Below, piece after piece: positions 12,593-24,352 of a stretch of 64,000 nt of DNA. The notes beneath the pieces are model-generated. The model was not told where the DNA came from. It did no database searches and was given only the letters and a program-made list of their open reading frames with translations. This stretch comes from Cornus controversa (Eukaryota; Streptophyta; Magnoliopsida; Cornales; Cornaceae), in the NCBI GenBank assembly GCA_026545225.1, contig CM048854.1:26766730-26830729 (forward strand). The letters are read 5' to 3'. A program made the translations under genes and the position numbers. Each line of letters opens with the position of its first letter. Within the stretch, counting starts at the first letter, position 1.

Positions 12593-13152
12593 TGTAATAT
12601 CCCATAATTTTGAGGTTATTTAATTTGGGTTTTTCTATTTGTTTAATTGTTTATTGAGTGTTTTAAATGCTAAATGCTCTATTTGTTTAAATTATTTATT
12701 GGGTGTTTTAAATGCTAAATGCTAAATGCTTTAGGTAAATTTTGTCAATATATGTTATTTTATGTTCAATGCAGATGTTTGATTATGTGATACTAAGTGG
12801 TTGGTTGCTTTAATAAGTGTGCAATTTTTGTTGTAAATGTATTTTTATATAAGTAAAAATATGTGAGTGTTTTATTAATTTTTGTTTTGTTGGATCATAT
12901 TAGTGTATTTTTTTTTTAATTCTCTTCATGTTGGGTTAGGGGGAGTTTGGGTTGGATTATTAAGTTTGGGCTAGATTATTTCTACATATTGTATTATAAT
13001 TGTTTAGGTTTAGGCTAAGTATATATGTATTATTATTTTCTCTTTTATTTCTTTTAGTACTTTATGTGTAATTCTAAAAGGAAAAGAAAAAAATAAAAAG
13101 GAAAAGGGTTTCTAGTTCTTTCACGCACAGAGGAAGAGAGAACAGTAGACGC

Positions 13153-13775
13153 TAGACGCAAGAGAGGAGGGAGAGAATGAACGATTTGTCGTTCAGATCA
13201 AAAGGCAAGTTCATACTCTACACTTCTCCTTTGTGTTTATAAACATACATTAATTTTTTTTTTTTTATAGTATGCGTATACATGTATATTTATACATGTT
13301 TCTGTATGAATATGGAAGTATTGTGATTTGTTGTGTTTGGACTACAGAGGAAAAATCGCGTGGACAGACTGTGGAATTTTATGTGCGTGTGTATATATAT
13401 ATATATATACTTGTATAATCCTGTATGAACAAATGAGGTGTTTTTGATGGATTTTAATCCGAACAATAGACGCAAAAGAGGAGGGAGAGAATGAGCGATT
13501 TGTCATTCAGATTAAAAGGCAAGTTCATACTCTACACTTCTCCTTTGTGTTTATAAATATACATTTTTTTTATAGTATGTGTATACATGTATATTTATAC
13601 ATGTTTTTGTATGAATATGGAAGTATTGTGATTTGTTGTGTTTGGACTATGGAGGAAAATCGCGTGGACAGACTGTGGAATTTTATGTGAGTGTGTATAT
13701 ATATATATATATATAAACTTGTATAATCATGTATGAATAAATGAGGTGTTTTTGATGGATTTTAATCCGATTAAT
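13153..13775 (+). repeat. 314-bp tandem duplication inside LTR copy 1
   Basis: The block from TAGACGCAAGAGAGG at 13153 recurs at 13467 with small differences. It includes the AGGCAAGTTCATACTC stretch, a (TA)n run and the GATGGATTTTAATCCG ending. The other LTR copies in the window show no such duplication. Confidence 0.8.
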
Positions 13776-14604
13776 GTGTTGGTTTGGCTTTTTTGAATAA
13801 TCCTTGATCACTGCGGTGTAGGTTGTTGGGAAATTTGATGGAAATTAGAATTTTAAAGGAAGAACCCTAGAAACTTGAAAATTTGGGTTTTTTTTATTTA
13901 GGCCATGGATGGAGGAGATTCTTATACCAATTGAAATCTTAGATGAAGAGGAGTTGATTGACATAAATTTTGGGCTATTTGGTGGCCAGAAATAGGCCAA
14001 AAAGTCAACGGAAAAGGACAGGGCGCTGTTTGGTGCGCTCGTTCAATAGTAGGCGCGCTGGGTGGAGAAGAAGAACAGTGCCCAGCAATGCCCACGCGCG
14101 CTAACGATGTGTGGGCACTATTTTGGCGACCATCCGGATAAAAAAAAGGGTGGTCGGGTCCTACTCGCTGAGCCCAACCTCTGGGCCTAGTTTCGTTCCA
14201 GTTTGGTAATTAAAAAATATATTTTAAATGTTTTAAAATGTAGAAAAATAGGAAAATTATTTTTAAAATACCGTCAAATTCTAGAATTTTTTCAAAAAAT
14301 CAAATGAGACTTAATTGTAGAATATGCATGGAATCATAGGTTAGAGTTAGGTTTAGTTTCATTGGTTGTATTGTTAACAAAGTAGGCTTTTATATGTTTG
14401 GATGTATTGTATTTATTATTATTTTTTCTTTGCAATCATATATGTGTGTGTTTAAATATTAGTTGTTTTATATCAGTTTAAAGAATAGTTATGGATTTGT
14501 TTGTTTTTGTATTTTATTTTATTTATTTATCCACGTGGTTACAGGTGTGGTATCATTATACGTTATCACTCATGCTTTTAAGTATATGTTATGTTTTAAA
14601 GATT

Positions 14605-14790
14605 ATGGGAAGGCATGTTAGGATTGTCTAATACCTAATAAGATATTTGTAAATTATATGTGGAGACATGTTAGGATTGCCTAATACCTAATAAGGTATT
14701 CATAAAATACGGATGTAGTCATGTCAGGATTGCCTATTATCTAATAAGAAAACTACTTAGCGCCTATTTAGGCATGCTAGGATTGCCTCT
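14605..14790 (+). repeat. palindromic LTR repeat, about 3 units
   Basis: Units of GGCATGTTAGGATTGCCTAATACCT-type sequence with ATACCTAATAAGGTAT, an inverted repeat with six-base arms and a four-base loop. The same unit occurs about nine times in the LTR at 30596-34253 and two to four times in the LTRs at 44169 and 56119. Confidence 0.7.
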
Positions 14791-15392
14791 GGTTTGAATT
14801 TAGAAACTTACTCCACATTCAATGTGATAACGGATGGGGTGGGTACAATGTGTTGAGTTTTTTGTTTTTGGGACATGAGGTTAAATGAGAAAATGATATA
14901 TTTATATATCTGTATATTTTATTGTCCTCATATAAAGGGTATGTTTATTAGTTCTCTGTTAGGTGGTAGTAGAGGGAACTCGTGGGTCTAACTCACTTTG
15001 TTGATATTTTAGGTCACAGGCCATTTTTACCTTGTGGTTAGAGTGTAGAATTCATAGAGCATGACGGTCATCTTTCCTTACCAGACTTCAGTGTAGGGAC
15101 TTAATTTTTATTTATGTATGAGATGTGGACTATTTTGAGACGCTATTTTATATTATTTAATATTTATTATATTTATGGGATTAGGGGTCACAGACTTCCA
15201 AGTTGTATTGTTTAGACTCGCAAATTTTTCTTTCATGTTATTTATCATCTCAGTTAAAGTTGCCTTTCGCAATGATTTTCTTTTTCTTTTGTCACTTGTA
15301 TTCTGTGCTTGTATGCTATTAGTTGTGGGTATTCCTTATGTTTTATATGTGAGACTGGCCGACTTGTGCGTGAAATTATATAAAGTATTTTA

Positions 15393-15408
15393 GTTAGTAT
15401 CAGAGCAC
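15393..15408 (+). other. primer binding site of gypsy LTR copy 1
   Basis: GTTAGTATCAGAGC directly follows the LTR. It differs by one base from the TTGGTATCAGAGC site used by many plant retrotransposons with initiator Met-tRNA. It fixes the plus orientation of the element. Confidence 0.65.
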
Positions 15409-15469
15409 CGTTCAGGTATTCTGTGGTCCTTAGGGTCTATCGTATGTATCATATTATCTCAAGTATCTT

Positions 15470-16597
15470 AAAGGCATTGGACTTCAAAATGAATTAGAAG
15501 AAGATATATGAAGCCACATGATCATGGAACTCAAAGATCAATAATCAAGATCAATGGCGAACTTGAAGTGAATCCAAGAAACATGATGAAGGAACCCAAA
15601 AGCTTAAAGATTTGAAGATCAAAAGACTTGGGTAGGTTAGTCTCGGGTGAGTGCTAGATTTAATGTAAAGTTATTTCTGAAGTAACTTCTTTTGAAAGCT
15701 CATCTATGGACCTAGTGGACTTTAGGACCAACGCATATCATTCATACCATATCATGGTTCCTTGGACACTTACAATTTGGCCATGAACTTCATTGAATCA
15801 TCTTGAAGGCCTTTGTTGAGATTGAGTTAATTCAAGCTTATGTTTAGCTTTGAAGAAATTCAATTCTTGAGTAAACAAATTCTAGAACCTATACTTGAAC
15901 TAGGAAATATCATTTATGGTTCTTAGATAGATTGACTTAGGCTTTGAACTCAAATGAATCACTATATAAAGCCGTGTCATACACAGTTATTGTTTCAGGT
16001 ACTTAACGCAGAAATTTGGCTAAGTGTTGGATTTTAGGGGTGAAAACGTAAATATGAGTTTTTTTAATGAATCTTGACATAAAAAGTCCCGGTAATTGTA
16101 CCCTATGATTTATCATGATCATATGAATTTTCTCAGCCCCAAATGACTTAATTTAGTCATTCATATTGCACGATAAATTTTTATGTCAAAGCTGTGAAAA
16201 TCCATTTTGTACTAAATCCATTTTTATTGAATCCAAATGGGGGGTACTTTGCTTAATTACATTGAATAACTTAAAGTAAATAGAAATATAAAGGTTTATG
16301 AGACTAAAATCTCTTCATCAGTCGACTCATAGAAATTAGAAATTCATTCTAGTAGGGTGTGCGAAACAGGGAAGGTTTCAGCCGACCGAAGCATTGCTTC
16401 AGTCGACCTAAACAACACTTTCAGTCGACCGATGAATTCATCAGTCGACCGAAACCTGGAGATTCAAACTCCAACGACTTTATTCTCCATTAAACAGCTG
16501 CGACATGTCTTTAAAACTGTATTATTCATTTTATAAATCCTTTCCAGCAACTTTGTCGAAAAATCCTCAGCTATGTAATGAACAAGACACTAAAGAG

Positions 16598-16638
<41 letters not shown>

Positions 16639-17803
16639 ATATACACTTTGTCTCTAACGGCCATATTCTTCCAAAATCTCTATAAATTCATTTGAGATAC
16701 ATTTTGTAATTTGAGAGAGAGTGCTGTATAGAGTAGAAAATATACCAGCAATGTAGAGAAGAGAAGAGATCAAGAAAGTTAGAGAGATTCCTACCCATGA
16801 GCATAAACTTAAGAAACTTTTGAATGCATATTTTTGCATTCTACTTGGTAGAATATCTCTTATAGGAATCACTATTGAGCCTCATCTTTTCCATCATTCA
16901 TTGTGATTCATCTTGCATATCTAGAGTTGAGCTTTTCATTTGAGATCTTCATGTATAACTCTAGGATTTGAGCGTGTATTGAATATCTATTCATTAAGGA
17001 ATATTGTTGTAATTATTCTACAAATTCTTATCTACCTTTGAGAGGAAAACCAAGTGATACACTTGTCAATGAAGCCCAAGTCATGAGTTTGGCAAATAAG
17101 TTTTGATGAGGTTTTCATTGAGCAAGGAAGTCTAAGTCATGAGCTTGGCAAATAAGTCTTGGTGAAGATGTTATTGAGCAAGGAAGCCCAAGTAATTCAC
17201 TTGGCAATTGTACGGTTTACTTTCCACCATTAAGGAAGGCTCTATAGTGGAAATCTCAAGAATTTATCTTGAGGCATGGACATAGGCAAGAGGGGCCGAA
17301 CCATGTAAAAATCATGGCGTCATTTGGTTTACAATTCTTTATCCTTAAACTCTTTTATTTTATAGCATTTCATATGTTTAAATTCTATATGCTTTATATA
17401 GCAATGTTTATATGTTTCAATTTATATGAGGAGGATGGGATGAATGTTTGGAGTACATTGGTTGAGTTATGGAATTAATGAATTATTGATTGATTGAGTT
17501 CTTATTTGATTATCTTATTATAAATCAATTTGCATACCATGTGTTTAACAAAATATACTATCAACATTTCCACACACTACAAGCATAATATGTTGCACTT
17601 ACACTTGTTGTATCTACTAGATCATTTAAGTGCATAATATATAGAGCATTCTGAATCCTACTTATTGAATACATAAGTTCAACAAGTGTTTGACAAAAGT
17701 CCATTAAAGCTACTCTTTGTCAAAACATGCTTAATCGAAAAAGTTCTATTGTTTGCTTAAAGTCCCTATTCACCCCCCCTCTAGGAACAATTATCTGGTC
17801 ACA
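15470..17803 (+). mobile_element. probable solo LTR ending in CACCCCCCCTCTAGG
   Basis: The 3' end near 17770-17800 has the CACCCCCCCTCTAGG stretch common just inside the 3' ends of plant LTRs of one type; the 5' border is approximate. Inside are repeated TCAGTCGACCGA motifs (16379-16455), a (TA)n run (about 16601-16633) and degenerate AAGCCCAAGT/TGGCAA repeats (17050-17210). No primer site follows and no coding domain is present. It interrupts the internal region of the previous element. Confidence 0.45.
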
Positions 17804-18750
17804 GAATGGAATGGTCATTCTCATTTTATTGTTTAGTTGAAAATATGAAATTAGGTAGGAATGAAATAAATTTTAAATCAAATTATCCAAAATACCCCTC
17901 TTAGCGACAAATAAATTAAACCAACAAATGTGTGGTGGTGGAAGAAGGTGGCGATATGGAGGTAATGGCGATGGTGGGGTGGGGGTGAAGGTGGTGGTGG
18001 TGGAGGAAAATAGCGATGTGGAGGTGGTGGTGGAGGAAGGTGGCAATGTGGAGGTGGTGATGTGGTGGTAAAGGATGGTGGCGATGTGGATGTGGTGGTA
18101 GAGGAAGGTGGCGAAGTGGAGGTAGTGCCAGTGGTGTGGTGGGGGTGACGGTGGAGGTGTGGTGGTGGCGATGCGATGTGGTGGTGGTGGCGACGGTGGT
18201 AGTGGCGAAGGAATGTGGCATTTGTAGGTGGTGGTGTGGTGGAGTAGGAAGGTGGCGATGTGGAGGTGCTGATGTGGTTGTGGAGGAAAGTGATGATGTG
18301 GAGGTGGTGGGGTTGGTGGTGTCAATGTGGAAGTGGTGCCAGTGGTGTGGTGTGGTGTGGGTGGTGGTGGAGGTGGTGGTGGATGAAGGTGGTGGTGGTG
18401 GCAATGTGATGTGGCGACAGCAATGGCGGTTGTGGTGGTGTGGTGGAGTAGGAAGGTGGCAATGTGGAGATTGTTGGGGAGGAGGCGGCGGTGGCTGTGG
18501 TGGTAGTGGAAGAGCTGATTTGGTGGTGGAGGTGAAGGGTTTTTGGTAATATGAATTTTTTTAAAATCTTATTGGGAATGAGATGTTCATTCCATAGGTT
18601 TAAACTATGGAATGGATTTTTATTTTAGGAAATGAGTTTTCATTTCAAGGGACTGACCATTCTCACCTTAAAATTCATACCAAACACAGGAATGGTTGAA
18701 ATGACTTTCCAATTCATTCCATTTATGTGTACCAAACATAGCATTAGAAC
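17804..18750. mobile_element. nonautonomous element with GGTGGT minisatellite
   Basis: The outer parts are inversely related: GAATGGAATGGTCATTCTC at 17804 against GAATGAATTGGAAAGTCATT read inward from about 18723. The last bases on the right, read inward, include TTTGGTACACATAAATGG. Between them, 17932-18535 is a GGTGGTGGCGATGTGGAGG-like minisatellite. The long His/Pro/Thr-rich open frames on the minus strand and Val/Trp/Gly-rich frame on the plus strand are translations of the repeat, not genes. The left terminus may be incomplete. Confidence 0.5.
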
Positions 18751-19155
18751 TTAGTATATTATTATTGAATTCCCACAATAGGTGTAATGGCGGAATTTAT
18801 TTAACATAATTGAAAAAATGTATTCATGATCTTTCTTCTCATGTTGTGTAACTAATATAAAAGTAGAACTCATATTTTTTTCAATATATCTTCCCAACAT
18901 TGAACATTGTCGAGACCAACATTATGTAATGGCCTCTACTTAGCAACAAAAATGGAGGTTGCTTTCACCAGAAGCACTTCTGCTTAGCGAAAGAGAAATA
19001 TGAGCTACAACTTCGATGATAAACTATTGACAGTCTATAAGATAAATAATTCAATCTAAATGAAGAAACGTAACATAACCTAGCTTTAAAATCATTAGAC
19101 ATGCATGCTAAGATAAGGTCTTATTTCATTACCTTAGCTCCATAACGCACACATA
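18751..19155. other. unassigned intergenic DNA
   Basis: AT-rich; no repeat family, coding region or RNA gene recognised. Confidence 0.45.
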
Positions 19156-19177
19156 AAAATATGGGGTTAATAAGGAA

Positions 19178-19222
<45 letters not shown>

Positions 19223-19825
19223 GGGGTGGGGGAATATAAAGAATAATAGTTGATAATATATGCATGCGTGAAATTTATGAGAATGGGAATGTTAAATGTA
19301 GAATATTTATAAAATCAGCAATTAATAAAATATATCTTTAAAGTGTATGGAAACCAAAATATTTACTATTTAATATAAAGAAGATCAACAATTAAATAAA
19401 TATATCTATAAATTGTAGGGAGAAAAATTTCTTCAATATGAATTATTTATTGTAACTAGAATATGATATTATTCATATTTATTGTAGACAATGTGCACCT
19501 CGCGCTTCATAAATATACTCTGTCACTCCTATTCCTTGTTTTAATAAATACAATAATCAAACTGCCCTCTTATTATTCTATTTCAACTATGAAAGTACTC
19601 TTGTCTATGTTTTTTCTCTTAGTGTTCACTCTATTTTTTTGTTGTTTTTTTTATTGAAAACTCTCTCTCTCTCTCTTCTTGCTAAAACTTAACTTCATCT
19701 TATTATTAAAAAGTATTGAATCAAATAAAGAAAAAAAATGACTTGCATGATTGCTGCTATAAAAGAATCAAAAACAATTATAGCAATGACAACAAATTTT
19801 CATGTTTAACAGTTCCATTGTTCTT
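19156..19825 (+). pseudogene. remnant of B3-like gene, copy 1 (coding part deleted)
   Basis: The left half matches the upstream region of the gene at 29057 (AATAAAGAATGAATAT, GGGGGTGGGGGAATATAA, GGGAATGTTAAATGTA, AATCAACAATTAAATAAATA). The right half matches the sequence downstream of that gene (ATATGATATT(A/G)TTCATATTTA, CGCTTCATAAATATA, TATTTCAACTATGAAAGTACTCT). The join is near 19450-19455. About 700 bp including the whole open frame, present in copy 2 as about 28800-29500, are missing. A TA microsatellite sits at 19177-19217. This is a deletion derivative and cannot encode the protein. Confidence 0.75.
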
Positions 19826-20205
19826 CAAGTATTACTTGTGAGTAGTACGGTGTGGAAGTGGTTGTGAAACCTTGATTAAAACTTATAGGGGGTAAATAGG
19901 TTTATGTCTCACCTAGATTTTTTCCCTCGCCAGCTGCTTCCCCTAGAGACTGATAGGAAAGAGCACCTAGAAAGGTGCATAGGACATGTGGATACATCCT
20001 ATTGTGAGAAAATCGATTTTAAATGATGGAGGGTCTAATGCTGGTTAATAAGACCTATTGATGGGTCTATGGAGTCACCACCTAACATTGGATTTAGAGG
20101 TGTACTAGGTCACCTATAGACGTCTAATGACTTTAAGAGAATACTAAATTACTCTTGATGGCTACAAAGGTCCTAAAGATGTTCTACTTGATTACCATCT
20201 AGTCC
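19826..20205. other. host DNA left of the chromovirus, possibly old Tat/Ogre-like repeat
   Basis: It includes GGAGTCACCACCTAACATTGG, resembling the GGAGTCGCCACCTAAT stretch common in noncoding parts of plant Tat/Ogre elements. It is continuous with the DNA right of 25796, which also looks like such an LTR or leader. No coding region seen. The assignment rests on short motif memory. Confidence 0.3.
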
Positions 20206-20210
20206 ACGTG

Positions 20211-20840
20211 TGACGCCGGACAGAATAGTGATTATTCTGCAGGCTAAGGGTAACAGAAAATAAACAGAAAGAAAGTACGAGAATTGTCCAAAAACTCAGA
20301 GAAAAGTCTCTGGTATTCAATATTATTATTCAAAATCAAGAGTGCCTTCGAATCAACCCACAAGCCGGGTTATATTGCTGAACTTCGTCAACATTACCAA
20401 AAATAGCAAAAACCTAATATTCGTGCCAAAATAAAATACGAAATAAAAGAAGGAAGTTGCCAAAAATCTGGCCCAAATCAAGCCCAGAATCTCTTCCTAA
20501 TCAACAAAATAAATATTACTAAAAAAGGAAAGAAATAACTAAAATTAGGGATTCGGAGGGGAAAATAGTAGATTTTGGCCCCGAAAAAATACTCACCCAA
20601 TTGGTACCCACGACGTGCGCGCCGAACCAAGCTTTCCGAATTGTGGTCATAAAGGCGATTCTGACACCTGTAGCCAAAGTTATGGCCAAAATACTGAAGC
20701 ACATCCAAAAATACCCTAATTAGTGACAAAGTCACGATTTCCTGCCATCTTTACGTTGATCTGCCAACTCAAGATATTTCAGTGCCATCAACGTGTCGTT
20801 TGACAGCTCAGCATCATCTGACTCGGATGCTCCTGCATCA
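20211..20840 (-). repeat. 3' LTR of the chromovirus
   Basis: Same length as the 25162-25791 copy. The end of the pol frame (stop at 20732-20734) lies inside it. About 11 differences from the partner, mostly transitions. Confidence 0.92.
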
Positions 20841-21885
20841 GTCACCTCGGGTTGGAAAGAACTCATCCTCGAGTTTACAGCAGCTTCATCAGAATCCATA
20901 AAACAAGGACTCAGATGTTTCACATTAAAGACGTCAGAAGTCCTCAAATGACTGGGGAGGCGTAGTCTGTAGGCGTTATCATTGATCTTCTACAAGATCT
21001 CACAGGGACCAATCTTTCGCTCCTTTAGCTTGTTATACTCTCCAACAGGGAAACGATCACGAGTTAATACCGCCCAAACAAAATCACCAACGTCAAAAAG
21101 TACTTGACGACGGTGGCTGTCAGCCTGAACCTTGTACTTGGCATTACTCTCGTGAATGGCCAGCTTGACCTGCTCATGGATACCTCGAAGATGTTCTGCC
21201 ATCTCATCTGCCTTACGATTGAAACGCCCCACGCGCGGAATAGGGGCTAAGTCAAGCACCCCAAATGGGTTCTGACCATAGACAATCTCAAATGGGCTCA
21301 TTCCTGTTGATCTGTTCTTCGACCTGTTATAAGCAAATTCTGCTTGAGTTAATGCCAAATCCCACTCCTTTGGTTTATTTTCTGCCAAACTCCTCAAAAG
21401 GTTCCCCAAACTCCGGTTCACCACCTCTGTCTGACCATCTGTCTGAGGATGGTAGGCGCTGCTAAAATTCAACTTCGTTCCCAGTTTCTCCCACAGACTC
21501 TTCCAGAATTGACTCATGAACTTGGTATCACGATCTGAGGTAATGGATTGGGGAACACCATGTAAACGCACAATCTCTTTGAAGTAAAGATGGGCGACCC
21601 GAGCAGCATCCATTGTTTTTTCCTGCAAGGAACAAAATAGGCCATCTTGGAAAACCGGTCGACCACAACCAAAATGGAATCCACGGCCCATTGGGTACGA
21701 GGTAAGCCCAACACAAAGTCCATACTGATATCAAGCCAAGGGGCTTCAGGGACAGGTAAAGGTGTGTATAGGCCCGCATTAGTGAGAACTCCCTTAGACC
21801 GCTGACACACATAACAACGCTCCACATAATGAGCCACGTCACTGGTCAACTTGGGCCAATAATAGTTGGAAGAGATTAGACCCAA
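20732..21885 (-). pseudogene. chromovirus integrase and C-terminal tail
   Basis: The zinc-binding part precedes CERCYVCQRSKG-like sequence around 21800; the catalytic core follows with [10 protein letters not shown] and then SITSDRDTKF and YHPQTDGQTEVVNRSL. The GPY/F-like region has RDRFPVGEYNKLKERKIGP. The tail contains TSDVFNVKHLSP and runs into the LTR. The frame breaks near 21600 (between VPCRK and DAARVAH) and near 20990-20950. The YNKLKERKIGP and DVFNVKHL features are typical of CRM/Reina-like elements; a classical chromodomain is not obvious. Confidence 0.85.
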
Positions 21886-22470
21886 AGTCTTGTCTTGCCC
21901 AAAATGACCCTCGTTATGAAGTTCACTAATAATCTGTTGCCTTAGTCAACAGTCTGGGATGCACAACTTTAATCCACGAGACAGGTAACCATTGTGCAAA
22001 ATAAAATCATGGCTTTGACCATCAGTTACCTCCTAAATTATCCTCCCAAAGGAAGGATCTGCAGCATACATATCAGAGAATGTATCAAAACCTACAACTC
22101 TGGTGCTCATGGTGGTGAGGAGCAACGTACGACGGCTCAGTGCATCTGCAACACGGTTCAGACTCCCTGCCTGGTGCCTCAGCGCAAATGTGAACTCTTG
22201 CAAGTATGCCACCCACTTGGCATGTCGTCTACTCAGCTTGTGCTGGCCATTGATGTATTTCAAGGCCTCATGATCAGTGAGGAGAATGAATTCCCTCTGT
22301 ATTAGGTAGTGTCGCTAATGCTTTAGGGACTGAATGATGGCATAAAACTCTAGATCATAGGTGGAATAATTTTTCTTCGATCCTGATAGCTTCTCACTGA
22401 AAAAAGCTATTGGACGCCCCTCCTGACTCAGAACACCACCAATGCCCACCCCAGATGCATCACAGTTTAC
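21886..22470 (-). pseudogene. chromovirus RNase H region
   Basis: In minus-strand sense it reads [16 protein letters not shown], then YSTYDLEFYAIIQSLKHWRHYL (with a stop at the Trp position) and LLTDHEALKYIN, then LSRRHAKWVAYLQEF and NRVADALSRR. These are the RNase H signatures of Ty3/gypsy polyproteins. The frame is interrupted near 22305 and 22033. Confidence 0.75.
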
Positions 22471-23261
22471 CTCAACACCTTCTCAAAGTCGGGAAGTGCC
22501 AAAACTGGTGCCTCTGTCATCTTCTGCTTGACTAGATGAAAACTGGCCTCTGCCTCCTCGGACCAATGGAAATCACGTCCCTTGAGGCACTCTGTGACGG
22601 GAGCAATCAGAGTGCTGAAGTTTCTGATGAACCGACGGTAGAAAGATGCCAATCCATGGAAACTTCGGACATCGTGCAAGGTTTTCGGTTTGGGCCACTC
22701 CAAAACCGCGTCTATCTTCGACGGATCTGCATGAACACCATCAGTAGACACCACAAAACTCAGAAAAGTTACAGAAGTAGTGAAGAAAGCACACTTCTTC
22801 TGATTGACGAATAGGTGCTCTGTCCTCAACATATCAAAGACAGCACGGAGGTGATCCAAGTGTGACGGTCATGTCGGGCTATAGATGAGGATGTCATTGA
22901 AGTAAACTACGTCGAATTTCCCCATAAAAGGCCATAAAACCTGATGTATAAACCTCATAAATGTGTTGGGCGCATTGGATAGCCCAAAAGGCATGATCAT
23001 CCACTCATACAACCCATGTTGTGTCTTAAATGCTGTCTTCCACTCATCCCCAAGCCTTATTCTGATCTGGTGGTAGCCGCTTTTAAGGTTAATTTTTGAG
23101 AAGACCTTAGAACTGGACAGTTGGTCTAACATATCATCTAGACGGGGAATTGGAAACCTGTACTTCACTGTAATCCTGTTGATTGCTCGGCTATCAACAC
23201 ACATACGCCAAGAGCCATCTTTCTTCGGCACTAGCAGAGCAGAAACTGCACATGGGCTCAT
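22467..23261 (-). pseudogene. chromovirus reverse transcriptase, active site altered
   Basis: Motifs present include [42 protein letters not shown] and the connection region [16 protein letters not shown]. The catalytic YxDD box reads YFND at about 22895 (minus strand): the first aspartate is asparagine, a GAT to AAT change. The frame also stops at 22868, just after ILIYSPT, where CGA has probably become TGA. With the box changed this copy could not reverse-transcribe. Confidence 0.9.
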
Positions 23262-23273
23262 ACTCTCACAGAT

Positions 23274-24337
23274 CTAGCCCCTCTCCAGCAACTCTACCAC
23301 CTGCTGCTGCAACTCCTCAGATTCCTTGGGACTGAGGCGATACGCCGGTCGATTAGGCAAACTGGACCCCGGAACAAGGTCAATCTGATGCTGAATATCC
23401 CTCATAGGCGGTAGCCCAGGAGGAAGATCCTCTAGCATCAGGTCAGAAAACTCTGTTAGCAGTTGCTGCACCTCTGCTGGTAAGTCTGGGTTCTCGTTCA
23501 CATCCGTTGCGCTATTCCCACAAGGCAGCAGAGCATAGACCACGTCCCCATGCTCAATCTCAGTTAAAAACCTGGACATAAAAAGCAGGTTAGTAGTTTT
23601 GGCTACCGGGGTAGGACTGGCTCCTTCCCGACGAGGAGCTAACACAATCTTCTTCCCCTTGATGCTAAGGGAATATGTGTTCTTTCGCCCGTCATGAGTA
23701 ACACTGCGATCATACTGCCAAGGCCTACCTAATAGTACATGACAAGCATCCATAGCCACAACATCACACCAAGCATTATCAAAATATTTCTTGCCAATCG
23801 AGAAAGACATTAAGCATCTCCTATCCACCTTTACCTCACTGCCTTTATTTAGCCATGACAATTTGTACGGATTGGGATGACGATCTGTCTTCAACTGCAA
23901 TTTCTGGACAGCCTCTTCAGACACTACGTTTCACAACTGCCACTGTCAATGATCATCTTGCAGACTTTATCTGCAACTGTGCAGGTCGTGTGAAAATTAT
24001 TGGTTCTCAACCAATCATCTCCTGAATCACCCCTAGGAGTCAGTAGATTGTTACGAATGATCAGATTCTCACGGCCATCTCCATACAGCACATCTCCATC
24101 TTCATCATCGTAATACATAGGCTCTCCAGTCTCCTCAATTTCGTCTACCACATCTTCCTCAATTAAGAGATTTTTGCCCTTCTGACTAGCAGGCTTCCTG
24201 CACTCATTCACTCTGTGTCCCTGTTCACCATATCTGAAACATCTAATGTTCAAGTGAGAATTACCCTGTGGTGTCGGCTGGACAGGACGGGGTTCTTGAG
24301 GTCGAACTGGCCGGTTATTTTGATCGCTCCTGATCAC
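23274..24337 (-). pseudogene. chromovirus zinc knuckle and protease
   Basis: The zinc knuckle at about 24190-24245 reads CFRYGEQGHRVNEC: the second cysteine of CX2CX4HX4C is tyrosine, a TGT to TAT change. The protease follows with MIIDSGSCET, then LGRPWQYD. A frame change at about 23924 separates the two parts, and a stop at 23274 cuts protease from reverse transcriptase. Confidence 0.85.
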
Positions 24338-24352
24338 TGGCCTCCGATTCTG

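Larger units (their letters stand above)
12593..15392 (+). mobile_element. LTR of the TGTAATA gypsy family, copy 1
   Basis: It starts TGTAATATCCCATAATTTTG and ends ...GTATTTTA directly before GTTAGTATCAGAGC, a one-base variant of the Met-tRNA primer site. The same LTR recurs at 30596-34253, 44169-47207, 52568-53360 and 56119-58763; the chromodomain integrase beside the last copy places the family in the Tekay/Del-like chromoviruses. This copy carries an internal 314-bp tandem duplication and about three palindromic repeats near its 3' end. The coding region that should follow is missing: another LTR starts about 75 bases past the primer site. Confidence 0.75.

Noticed and set aside
17873..18549. 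Long His/Pro/Thr-rich and Val/Gly/Trp-rich open frames on both strands
   Set aside because: All are translations of one GGTGGT minisatellite; no frame has a domain, and several overlap on both strands.
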